Shown: positions 1 through 5,403, counted from the first letter of the stretch. The stretch: DNA of 5,931 nucleotides from Candidatus Dormiibacterota bacterium (GCA_955651875.1 CATPAP010000106.1:1-5931); one strand, 5' to 3'. Notes: a model not told the origin generated them from the sequence alone. Numbers and translations are program-made.

Positions 1-2
1 AC

Positions 3-212
3 GGTCGGCTGAGTTCGGCGCACTGGAGGGACCTGGTCGACGGTGCCCGCCAATGGATGCCGGTGGTCGCGCGCGAAGGTGTCAGTGAAGGTGTCACGCC
101 AAGGAGGGACAGGCTGGCGTGGGCGAACAACCTCTCCTCCGATACGTCCGGCAACCCTCATGACCGGACCCCGTTTGTTGGTCCACCGTCTATGAGAGTT
201 CCGGTTGATTGA
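3..212 (+). pseudogene. Open frame of unknown identity cut by the IS (possible gene remnant)
   Basis: A frame open from the window edge runs to position 160 and continues into the insertion sequence, where it meets TGA at 210-212. The host-derived part is about 52 codons. It has mostly G or C at third positions in its first half and reads plausibly as protein (for example SAHWRDLVDGARQW and MPVVAREGV). I do not recognise a family. The last residues, from about codon 53 on, would be encoded by the IS end, which fits a gene whose 3' end was replaced by the insertion. Long open frames arise by chance in GC-rich DNA, so this is a weak call. An alternative reading of the same stretch is a short frame beginning at GTG 119, with an AAGGAGG ribosome-binding-like site at 101-107, that ends at TGA 161-163 exactly at the IS edge. 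Confidence 0.25.
161..201 (+). repeat. Left terminal inverted repeat of the IS
   Basis: Position-by-position comparison of 161-201 with the reverse complement of 1311-1351 gives 26 matches in 41 without gaps. The innermost 11 bases are identical. The TGGTCCA block (179-185) is conserved, as is a CCCCG block (169-173). A single-base gap also aligns the outer TGA. The orfB stop codon (TAG, complement of 190-192) lies at the inner edge of this repeat, as in compact IS elements. Confidence 0.75.
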
Positions 213-1009
213 ACGCCGCCGCGAAGACCGCGGGCGGCAGGTAGCCGAGGGCGCTGTGCGGCCGGTGGCGATTGTAGGTGTCGCACCAGTCGTCGAAGAG
301 CATCCGTGCCTCCACGATGGTGTCGAAGACTTCACGGGCGAAGAGCTCGTCGCGGAGCCTGCCGTTGAAGCTCTCGACGTAGGGGTTCTGCCAGGGACTG
401 CCGGGTTCGATGTACGAGGTTCCGGTGCCGTGAGCCCGGCACCAGTCGCGAATCGCCGCAGCCACGAATTCGGGTCCGTTGTCGCAGCGAAGGAAGGCCG
501 GTGCGCCACGCGTCGCGCAGGCTTCGTCGAGAGCGATGGTCACCTCGTCGGCGGTGATCGAACGACCGAGGCGTCGAGCCAGGTTCTCGCGGGTGAACTC
601 GTCGCACATCGAGAGGGCCTTGATCGGCCGGCCGTCGGAGGTGGCGTCGAAGACGAAGTCCATCGCCCACACGTGGTTCGGGCGCTCTGCCGACAGCCGC
701 TGCGCCAGCACGGTGCTGGTGCCCAACCGACGACGCTTCAGTGCACTGGGCGGCACTCGCAGTCCCTCCTCCCGCCACAACCGTTGCACCCGCTTGCGAT
801 TCACCAGCCATCCCTCCATCCGCAGGAGCGCCCAGGCGCGCCGGAACCCGTACCGCGGCCACGTCTGAGCGATCTGTCGAAGCGCCTGGCGTGGCGCTGC
901 GTGGTGCGCTGCCGTCCGGTCACCCGGCAAGCCCGCTGCTCCGAGACACCGAACACCTCGCGGAGGTGGACGACGGCGTCTCGCCGGCGCGACGGGCTCA
1001 GAAGTTTCC
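190..1009 (-). pseudogene. IS3 transposase OrfB (rve/DDE integrase catalytic subunit), frameshifted and internally deleted
   Basis: OrfB supplies the DDE catalytic core that cuts and joins DNA strands. The long frame (complement of 190-1017) carries the core intact. In its own numbering the acidic residues are D120 (VWAMDFVFD), D179 (RCDNGPEF) and E215 (VESFNGRLRDE), with 35 residues between the last two, the standard D-35-E spacing. It ends NRHRPHSALGYLPP, as the family does. Its first ~43 residues (Pro/Arg/Ala-rich) are not transposase. The real N-terminus, LSPSRRRDAVVHLREVFG then SEQRACRVTG and RTTQRHA, lies in another frame at about 885-1003. The two parts meet near 870-900, where related proteins have roughly ten more residues between QRH and the PRYGFRR motif. 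I infer a deletion of 3n+1 bases, probably about 30. The product is therefore not a working transposase unless it starts internally. The stop TAG lies in the left inverted repeat. Confidence 0.85.
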
Positions 1010-1277
1010 CCGGGCAACCTCCTTGAGCATTTGGTTGTCCAGGGTGAGATCCGCGACCAACCGCTTGAGCCGCACGTTCTCGTCCTTCAGCCGGCGCAAC
1101 TCCTTGGCATCGTCTGCCTTCATCCCGCCGTACTGATTGCGCCACCGGCTGTACGTCTGCTCGCTGACCTCCAGCGCTCGCGCCACCTCGGCGACGTTGT
1201 TGCCTGCGGCGGCCAGCCGCTCGCCCTCCGCGGAGCTTGCGGATCACCTGCTCCGGCGTGTGCTTTCGTCCCTTCAT
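998..1277 (-). pseudogene. IS3 transposase OrfA (helix-turn-helix subunit), frameshifted
   Basis: OrfA of IS3 elements binds the element's ends through a helix-turn-helix followed by a leucine zipper. The start at 1277 gives MKGRKHTPEQVIRKLR, the typical OrfA opening. It has an excellent ribosome-binding site, AGGAGG (complement of 1284-1289), six bases upstream. After codon 16 the frame is lost: one extra C on the plus strand at 1228/1229 turns CGC-GAG into CGC-GGAG. Restoring the frame gives EGERLAAAGNNVAEVARALE, SEQTYSRWRNQYGG and then the zipper-like segment LKDENVRLKRLVADLTL, ending KEVARGNF at TGA 998-1000. That is 92 residues, a normal length. As it stands, translation from 1277 passes into the -1 frame and misses the helix-turn-helix. 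A 62-codon remnant could start at the in-frame GTG at 1186 but lacks the start of the DNA-binding region. A sequencing error in this GC-rich stretch is the alternative. Confidence 0.85.
1004..1010 (-). promoter_or_regulatory. Programmed -1 frameshift heptamer GGGAAAC between orfA and orfB
   Basis: On the minus strand G-GGA-AAC is exactly in the orfA frame (pattern X-XXY-YYZ), four bases before the orfA stop. Slipping back one base on it moves the ribosome into the frame that encodes the true OrfB N-terminus (LSPSRRRDAVVHLREVFG). IS3 elements make their full OrfAB transposase through such a -1 shift, so the site fits the family. Whether it worked in this element is inferred, and the downstream lesion makes it moot here. 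Confidence 0.6.
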
Positions 1278-1310
1278 CGAGTTCCTCCTGTCTCTCCTCG
1301 AGGCCGTGAA

Positions 1311-1352
1311 GAACTCTCATATCAGCTGGACCAGTTCGCGGGGGTCAGATCA
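1311..1352 (-). repeat. Right terminal inverted repeat of the IS
   Basis: This is the partner of the left repeat. Read on the minus strand it begins TGATCTGACCCCCG, carries TGGTCCA at the same distance from the inner perfect 11-mer, and ends TATGAGAGTTC. It lies just upstream of orfA, so it would also hold the transposase promoter. I could not pick out a convincing -35/-10 pair. Confidence 0.75.
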
Positions 1353-1528
1353 GACGCCCGGGCCGCCTTTGCCGATCGCAGGTCATCAGCACCGCGACCC
1401 GTAGGATGCCCAGACAGCCTAGTGTGCCCGGTACGCATGAACCCGCATGTCGCACCTCCAGTTGCCGCGATCGGGGGTGAGCACCCAATTCCAGTCGTCA
1501 CGCACTACCAGTGATGATGCAAGGCTGG
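1353..1528. other. Unassigned spacer between the IS and the methyltransferase gene
   Basis: No convincing gene. On the minus strand a frame overlapping the end of the methyltransferase continues downstream of its stop and reads DDWNWVLTPDRGNWRCDM before TAG near 1419. It is tryptophan-rich and looks a little like the tail of a decayed gene, but there is no start, no recognised family and little length. A plus-strand frame is also open to TGA near 1512, and I see nothing in it. I see no clear terminator for the methyltransferase gene. Confidence 0.4.
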
Positions 1529-2392
1529 TCAGCCACGCCGTCGAAACACCAGATGCATGGTGTCGCTTACTCGCACGCTGTTGAGAATCGGCGCGGCAAG
1601 CCAACCCACGGCGACCGACATGATGGTGACCGGCGAGGGTCGGCGGTCCAAATGAGCCCGTTGCCACAGGCCCCGACGTTCTAGGCTGTCCAGCCGTGCG
1701 GCATACACGCATTCGAAGCCTTCCAACGCGGCCAGCCTGACGAGGCCAGGCTCGTCAAAGTACCAGACGTGCGGTGAGGGCAATCCGCGCTGCCAGAGTC
1801 GGTCGAAGATCGAGCTCACGCCGACACGCCGAGCTGCCGCGGCAATCCGGTACAGGATACCGCGACTGTTGGGGATGTTGATACTGCAGTAGCCGCCCGG
1901 CTTGAGGTGGTGACGCACAGCCGAGAGCGCAGCACGCACCTCGATGATGTGTTCCAACACGTCGTTGAAAGCGATCACATCGAAGGCCTCGTCCTTTGCC
2001 AGCACCTCCGGAAATGTTCCACGCCGTGCACGGACGCCGATCAGCTCGCCTAAACCGGCCACAGCCTCGTCTGGTTCGATGCCCTCCGCCGCGAACCCCG
2101 CCTCGCAGGCCGCGAGCACGAACCAGCCGTGAGCGGAACCGACATCTAGAATATGCGCACCGTTAGCGAGGCCGAGATCGTGTAGTCGGCGTAGGATCTG
2201 CGCGTTGTTGCGCCGCCGCAGGGTCGACAGCCCCGCCTCACGGCGCTGCTCATCCAGGCGCACGTGTCCTACGCCGTTGATATCCGGGGTAAGCGTCGAG
2301 CCCGACGTTCCACAGTAGGCGCAGCGGAAACACCACGGCGCCAGCCAGACGGACATCTCCGCGGAGCAAATGCAGCAGCGCATTGAGCTCAT
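1529..2392 (-). CDS. SAM-dependent class I methyltransferase with N-terminal zinc knuckle
   Basis: A 287-residue soluble protein. The N-terminus has two cysteine pairs, C6-x2-C9 and C24-x2-C27, typical of the small zinc-binding knuckle that precedes many Methyltransf_23-type domains. The Rossmann-like methyltransferase follows: motif I at 81-90 (ILDVGSAHGW), an acidic residue at the end of strand 2 (E106 in GIEPDE) that would bind the SAM ribose, FDVIAFNDVLEHI at 137-149, and LKPGGYCSINIPN at 163-175. Family knowledge suggests methylation of a small molecule or sugar, often in polysaccharide or glycan clusters. The substrate cannot be read from the sequence. Motif I has Ser-Ala-His where many relatives have G-x-G, a tolerated variation. 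The ATG at 2392 is used because it places the cysteine pairs near the N-terminus. Met4 (ATG at 2383) is an alternative, and neither has a clear ribosome-binding site. G+C is lower than in the genes to the right, and with the dead IS next door this suggests acquired DNA. Confidence 0.8.
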   Translation of the reverse strand: MSSMRCCICSAEMSVWLAPWCFRCAYCGTSGSTLTPDINGVGHVRLDEQRREAGLSTLRRRNNAQILRRLHDLGLANGAHILDVGSAHGWFVLAACEAGFAAEGIEPDEAVAGLGELIGVRARRGTFPEVLAKDEAFDVIAFNDVLEHIIEVRAALSAVRHHLKPGGYCSINIPNSRGILYRIAAAARRVGVSSIFDRLWQRGLPSPHVWYFDEPGLVRLAALEGFECVYAARLDSLERRGLWQRAHLDRRPSPVTIMSVAVGWLAAPILNSVRVSDTMHLVFRRRG

Positions 2393-2613
2393 GCGGGCAT
2401 GGTACGAGCTGTGCTGCGTGCTGGCGAAGCACTAGTGTGCTGGAACAGAGGTTCGTAGGCAAAAGCGCCGCACACTGTCGAGGCGGGCTGCCCTTTGCCT
2501 TGCACGGCCCCTCTTCCGGCCTGGTCGCAAGACCTCCGGATCGCGTTCACACCATCTCCACACGCCAGCGCGATCGTGATGCTCGTATCAACGGGCGTCA
2601 CCAGGAGATCGCC
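2393..2613. promoter_or_regulatory. Divergent intergenic region between the methyltransferase and the small membrane protein
   Basis: These 221 bp must hold the start signals for both divergent genes. A short perfect inverted repeat, AGCAC-TAGT-GTGCT, lies at 2428-2441, about 36 bp upstream of the methyltransferase start. It is flanked by further GTGCTG copies at 2411 and 2418, so it could be an operator. TTCACA at 2546-2551 resembles a -35 box, but no good -10 follows at the right spacing. No tRNA or other RNA gene is evident. Confidence 0.35.
2603..2607 (+). promoter_or_regulatory. Ribosome-binding site deciding the start of the small membrane protein
   Basis: AGGAG sits six bases before ATG 2614. 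This selects that ATG over upstream in-frame starts (the frame is open from 2383). The upstream part of the frame reads as low-quality, Arg/His/Cys-rich sequence with no membrane or domain character. Confidence 0.75.
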
Positions 2614-2907
2614 ATGTACTTCAGACCAGCTCGTACCCTCTTCGGGCTCATCGCAGTGGGGGGCGCGGTCGCCGTGGGCGTCACTACCCACGATGCGGGT
2701 TTCACCGCCCTGACCTTTCTCGGCGGCCTGATGCTGCCGCGTATCCTCGGCGTCCGCGGACATCGAGGGCACGGCTGGGCCTGCGCAGGTGGGCGTGGTG
2801 ACCAGGGGCCCGGCCGATTCGGGCACCGCATGGAGTCCTGGCAACGCCAGGCGCACGGAGAGACGGCCGCCGACCAGCCGCCGACCGCCAGCGCAGCGGG
2901 CGCGTGA
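2614..2907 (+). CDS. Small protein with two predicted membrane segments and Gly/His-rich tail, unknown function
   Basis: 97 residues. Two hydrophobic stretches, about 8-24 (LFGLIAVGGAVAVGV) and 28-47 (AGFTALTFLGGLMLPRILGV), are joined by a very short turn, suggesting a helical hairpin in the membrane. From residue 48 the protein is polar and rich in Gly, Arg and His (H50, H53, H71, H81, one Cys at 57). It ends with an amphipathic-looking stretch around FGHRMESWQRQAHGE and a Pro/Ala tail. I do not recognise a named family. Small membrane proteins of this shape do occur next to two-component genes. It lies 69 bp upstream of the response regulator on the same strand, so it may be co-transcribed, subject to the hairpin between them. 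A role as accessory sensor for the kinase, or as a regulon target, is inference. The histidines could bind metal, also unproven. Confidence 0.65.
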   Translation: MYFRPARTLFGLIAVGGAVAVGVTTHDAGFTALTFLGGLMLPRILGVRGHRGHGWACAGGRGDQGPGRFGHRMESWQRQAHGETAADQPPTASAAGA

Positions 2908-2913
2908 GCGGGG

Positions 2914-2943
2914 GGGCCGGGATCGTCGACACGGTCCCGGCCC
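2914..2943 (+). terminator. Strong GC-rich hairpin between the small gene and the response regulator
   Basis: GGGCCGGGA (2914-2922) pairs with TCCCGGCCC (2935-2943). The inner bases continue the stem with one G-T wobble and three further pairs, around a CGAC tetraloop at 2927-2930, giving 14 stacked pairs. No T-run follows on the plus strand (GAATCGC), so it is not a textbook intrinsic terminator. GC-rich bacteria often have terminator-like stems without T-tracts. It could end or attenuate the upstream transcript, stabilise its 3' end, or act as a protein-binding inverted repeat. Confidence 0.5.
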
Positions 2944-2961
2944 GAATCGCCGGCCCCGGGC

Positions 2962-2967
2962 TAGGAT
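2962..2967 (+). promoter_or_regulatory. Possible -10 box (TAGGAT) for a near-leaderless response-regulator transcript
   Basis: TAGGAT fits the TAnnnT -10 pattern and ends nine bases before the GTG start at 2977. Transcription would then begin at or within a few bases of the start codon, an arrangement common in actinobacteria. No -35 match is visible. The same bases contain AGGA (2963-2966), which could instead be a ribosome-binding site at a longish spacing of ten bases. The two readings cannot be separated by eye. Confidence 0.35.
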
Positions 2968-2976
2968 GACGGCTCC

Positions 2977-3666
2977 GTGAGGACAGTCCTGCTGGTCGAC
3001 GACGAGCCCGAGATCGTTCGCATCCTTCGCGACTACCTGCAGCGGGCGGGCTTCACGGTCCTCACCGCCGGCGACGGCGAAGCCGCGGTGGCCGTCGCGC
3101 GTCGCCAGAAGCCGGATCTCGTCGTGCTCGATCTCACCCTCCCGTCCCTCGACGGTCTCGACGTCGCCCGTGCGCTGCGGCGCGATGGCGAGGTGCCGAT
3201 CATCATGCTGACGGCGCGCACAGAGGAGGCAGACAGAGTCGCCGGTCTCGAGCTCGGCGCGGACGACTATGTCGCCAAGCCCTTCAGCCCGCGCGAGGTG
3301 GTGGCGCGCGTGCGCGCCGTGTTGCGCCGTGCCGACTCGGCGCGATCGCACGGCGACATGGTGCGCGTCGGAGACGGCATCGAGCTCGATGTCCCGCGGA
3401 TGGAGACGTCGGTCGACGGCCGGCGCGTCGAGCTGACCGCAACCGAGTTCCAGCTGCTGCTCCACATGGCGCGACAACCGGGGCGGGTTTTCACCCGCGC
3501 CCAGCTGCTCGACGCCGTGCACGGTGTCGCGGTCGAGTCCTACGAGCGCGCCATCGACGCGCACATCAAGAACATCCGTCGCAAGATCGAGCAGGATCCG
3601 CACGCACCGCGCCGCCTTCAGACCGTGTTCGGGGTCGGCTACCGGCTCGCCGGCGGCCCGGCATGA
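2977..3666 (+). CDS. OmpR/PhoB-family response regulator
   Basis: A 229-residue cytoplasmic transcription factor, full length for the family. The receiver domain spans about 1-118: acidic pocket D8/D9, phospho-acceptor D52 (VVLDLTLP), switch T79 (IIMLTAR) and conserved K101 (VAKPF). The winged-helix DNA-binding domain covers about 129-226, with ELTATEF at 152-158, a recognition-helix region around AIDAHIKNIRRKI, and the closing VFGVGYRL. All catalytic residues are present, so it should be phosphorylated by the kinase encoded immediately downstream. The GTG start at 2977 places MRTVLLVDDEPEI at the N-terminus exactly as the family expects. Its stop overlaps the kinase start by four bases (ATGA), implying translational coupling. 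It looks closest to BaeR/MtrA-like regulators, but the target genes cannot be inferred. Neighbouring genes, including its own operon, are the usual first candidates. Confidence 0.95.
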   Translation: MRTVLLVDDEPEIVRILRDYLQRAGFTVLTAGDGEAAVAVARRQKPDLVVLDLTLPSLDGLDVARALRRDGEVPIIMLTARTEEADRVAGLELGADDYVAKPFSPREVVARVRAVLRRADSARSHGDMVRVGDGIELDVPRMETSVDGRRVELTATEFQLLLHMARQPGRVFTRAQLLDAVHGVAVESYERAIDAHIKNIRRKIEQDPHAPRRLQTVFGVGYRLAGGPA

Positions 3667-4793
3667 CCCCGCGCTCAGGCGCCGGCGGATGGGCGCCCGG
3701 GGGTGGCTTGCGGCCCGCGTGGTGGCCCGACGACCGGCCGTGGCCGCCCCGCAGCGGAGAGGACTGGCGGCGCCACGGACGCCGGATGGCACGGCGGATC
3801 GGCTGCCTGGCCGGCCTGCTCATCCTGGTGCTCGGGGGGGCAGGAGCGGCGCTCATCTGGCTGTTGCTCAGCGTCATCGGCACCGTCGGCTCAGCGCCTT
3901 TCGCCCGCGTCATCTCGGGCGCCGGGCTGCTGCTCGGCGCCCTCGCGCTCATCGCCGCCTGGATCGCCGTGCGCCGTCTTGCCGCTCCGGCGACGCGCCT
4001 CGTCGACGCGGCCCGCCGCATCGAGGACGGCGACTACTCGGCACGCGTACCGGTCCGCGGGCCGAGCGAGCTGCGCTCGCTGGCTCGAGCCTTCAACGCG
4101 ATGAACGGCCGGCTCGAAGCCGACGAGGCACGGCGGCGGTCGGTGCTCGCCGACGTCGCCCACGAGCTGCGCACGCCGATCACGGTGATCCGCGCGCAGG
4201 TCGAGGGGATCGTCGACGGGATCTACCCCGCCGATCCGGAGCACATGCGCCCGGTGCTCGCCGCCACCCGCACGCTCGAGGTGCTCGTCGACGACCTCCG
4301 AACGCTGGCGCTGGCCGAGGTGGGCACGCTCAATCTGCAGCGCGAGCCGGTCGACCTGAGCGTCCTCGTGCACGACACCCTGGCGACGTTCGCCGACCCT
4401 GCAGGCGCCGCCGGCGTGCACCTCGTTGCCGCCGTGGATCCGCCTGGGCTTGAGGTCGAGGGTGACGCCGTGCGCCTCGGCAGCGTCCTCGCCAACCTGG
4501 TCGCCAATGCGCTGCGCCACCTGCACAACGGTGGGCAGGTGCGCGTCGATGCGTCACAGCGTGGCGACGGCGTCCGGATCGCGGTCCGCGACAACGGGGA
4601 CGGCATCCCCGCCGAGCTTCTCCCGCGCGTCTTCGACCGTTTCGTCAAGGGTTCGGACTCGCCCGGATCAGGGCTGGGCTTGGCGATCGTGCGCGACGTC
4701 ATCGAGGCGCATGGAGGCCAGGTGACGGTGGCGAGCAGCAGCGGCGCGGGAACCGAGGTGGAGATCACCCTTCCGCGAGGCCGCGGCGCCTGA
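3663..4793 (+). CDS. Sensor histidine kinase (HAMP-HisKA-HATPase), intramembrane-sensing type
   Basis: 376 residues. The long cytoplasmic N-terminal segment (1-45) is rich in Gly, Pro, Trp and Arg. It is followed by two membrane helices (about 46-72 and 80-103) separated by only about eight residues, so there is no extracytoplasmic sensor domain. HAMP covers about 104-155. The HisKA motif VAHELRTPI carries the phospho-accepting H167. The ATP-binding domain shows the N box (NLVANALRH, N278 and N282), G1 (DNGDGIP, D310), an F-box region (RVFDRFVKG) and G2 (GSGLGLAIV, 335-343). All parts needed for autophosphorylation and transfer to the adjacent regulator are present. Kinases without a periplasmic domain commonly sense membrane stress or rely on a membrane partner. 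Here the small two-helix protein encoded upstream is a candidate. The ATG overlaps the regulator stop. The gene ends 22 bp from the convergent methyltransferase gene, with no visible terminator. Confidence 0.95.
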   Translation: MTPRSGAGGWAPGGGLRPAWWPDDRPWPPRSGEDWRRHGRRMARRIGCLAGLLILVLGGAGAALIWLLLSVIGTVGSAPFARVISGAGLLLGALALIAAWIAVRRLAAPATRLVDAARRIEDGDYSARVPVRGPSELRSLARAFNAMNGRLEADEARRRSVLADVAHELRTPITVIRAQVEGIVDGIYPADPEHMRPVLAATRTLEVLVDDLRTLALAEVGTLNLQREPVDLSVLVHDTLATFADPAGAAGVHLVAAVDPPGLEVEGDAVRLGSVLANLVANALRHLHNGGQVRVDASQRGDGVRIAVRDNGDGIPAELLPRVFDRFVKGSDSPGSGLGLAIVRDVIEAHGGQVTVASSSGAGTEVEITLPRGRGA

Positions 4794-4815
4794 TCACCGA
4801 CAGATTGGCACGGCC

Positions 4816-5397
4816 CTACCAGACCAGCGGGACGAGCCGTTTGCGCGTGCGCGAGTACGCCGTCCACGCAGGACCGAGGTGTGAGGCGAGCGCCTGCTCC
4901 TCGACGCGGATGCGCTGTGCGAAACCGGCCAGCGCGAACGCCACCGCGACCAGACAGCCGATCCAGCTCCCGAGCGCGAGCGAGAGCCCGACGACGGTGA
5001 GCAACCCGCCGGTGTACGACGGGTGGCGGAGAACCGCATAGGGCCCGCTCTCGACGACGCGGTGCCCCTCCTGCACCTCGACACCGGTGGTGAAGAAGGC
5101 GCCGAGCGTCACGACCGCCCACTGGCGCAAGGCGATCCCACAGAGTGCAAGCGCGACACCCACGAGAACCGGCCACCATCCGCGGATGTGCCCGACTGGG
5201 AGCCGGACAAGCCCGAAGGCCGCGCTCATCCCCGCGACGATGAGCAGGACGACCCACACCCGGCTGCCTCTGTCGAGGTCCTCGCCGGTGCCGCCGCGGT
5301 TGCGGATCATGATGCGCAGCTCGGAGATCATCCACAGTGTGCACGTACCGTAGAACAGCACGATCGCGAGCGGCTCGGTGTCGACGAGCGGCTGCAT
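4816..5397 (-). CDS. Isoprenylcysteine carboxyl methyltransferase (ICMT)-like membrane methyltransferase
   Basis: A 193-residue integral membrane protein with hydrophobic segments at about 9-26, 46-64, 74-91 and a long pair at about 131-160. The SAM-binding signature of the ICMT/PEMT superfamily is present: GPYAVLRHPSYTGG at 118-131, then RIRVEEQAL at 162-170 and GPAWTAYSRTRKRLVPL near the C-terminus. Length and layout are normal for bacterial members. The bacterial proteins have varied and mostly unknown substrates: prenylcysteine is the eukaryotic one, and lipid or small-molecule methylation has been proposed for bacteria. The ATG at 5397 starts directly at the first hydrophobic region and is preceded by a possible -10 box, with no ribosome-binding site. 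The gene converges on the kinase and diverges from the oxidoreductase, so it is probably a single-gene unit. Confidence 0.85.
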   Translation of the reverse strand: MQPLVDTEPLAIVLFYGTCTLWMISELRIMIRNRGGTGEDLDRGSRVWVVLLIVAGMSAAFGLVRLPVGHIRGWWPVLVGVALALCGIALRQWAVVTLGAFFTTGVEVQEGHRVVESGPYAVLRHPSYTGGLLTVVGLSLALGSWIGCLVAVAFALAGFAQRIRVEEQALASHLGPAWTAYSRTRKRLVPLVW

Positions 5398-5403
5398 GCC
5401 GGC

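Larger units (their letters stand above)
161..1352 (-). mobile_element. Decayed IS3-family insertion sequence (IS407-like group, tentative)
   Basis: About 1.19 kb, with orfA and orfB on the minus strand in the usual IS3 order. I set the ends by comparing the left edge with the reverse complement of the right edge. They share TATGAGAGTTC (191-201 and 1311-1321) and, at the same spacing further out, TGGTCCA and CCCCG. Both begin TGA, so the element starts with TG and ends with CA as IS3 elements do. The length is normal for the family. If only the perfect 11-bp repeat were the end, the element would be 191-1321 (about 1.13 kb), which is short for the family. No target-site duplication is visible: the flanks are CTCA on the left and GACG on the right. 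Both transposase reading frames are broken, so the copy should be inactive by itself, although a related intact copy could act on its ends. The assignment to the IS407-like group rests on remembered resemblance of the OrfA and OrfB motifs. Confidence 0.85.

Noticed and set aside
166..184. Short inverted repeat GGACC/GGTCC near the IS edge
   Set aside because: A 5-bp stem with a 9-base loop, better explained as part of the IS terminal sequence.
205..1026. A plus-strand open frame of 273 codons across the transposase
   Set aside because: It is antisense to OrfB, whose DDE motifs are clear, and shows no domain of its own.
2389..3792. A minus-strand open frame of 467 codons across the small gene and the regulator
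   Set aside because: It lies antisense to strongly supported genes, has no recognisable domain and is Arg/Ala/His-rich. It is the usual antisense shadow of GC-rich coding DNA.
3524..4453. A plus-strand 309-codon frame overlapping the regulator and kinase
   Set aside because: It is an out-of-frame, extremely Arg/Ala-rich translation of the regulator and kinase genes.
4794..4815. Terminator between the convergent kinase and ICMT-like genes
   Set aside because: The 22-bp gap has no stable stem or T-run.
4223..5344. A minus-strand 373-codon frame across the kinase end and the ICMT-like gene
   Set aside because: It is a shadow in another frame. The ICMT-like frame carries the conserved motifs and this one has none.
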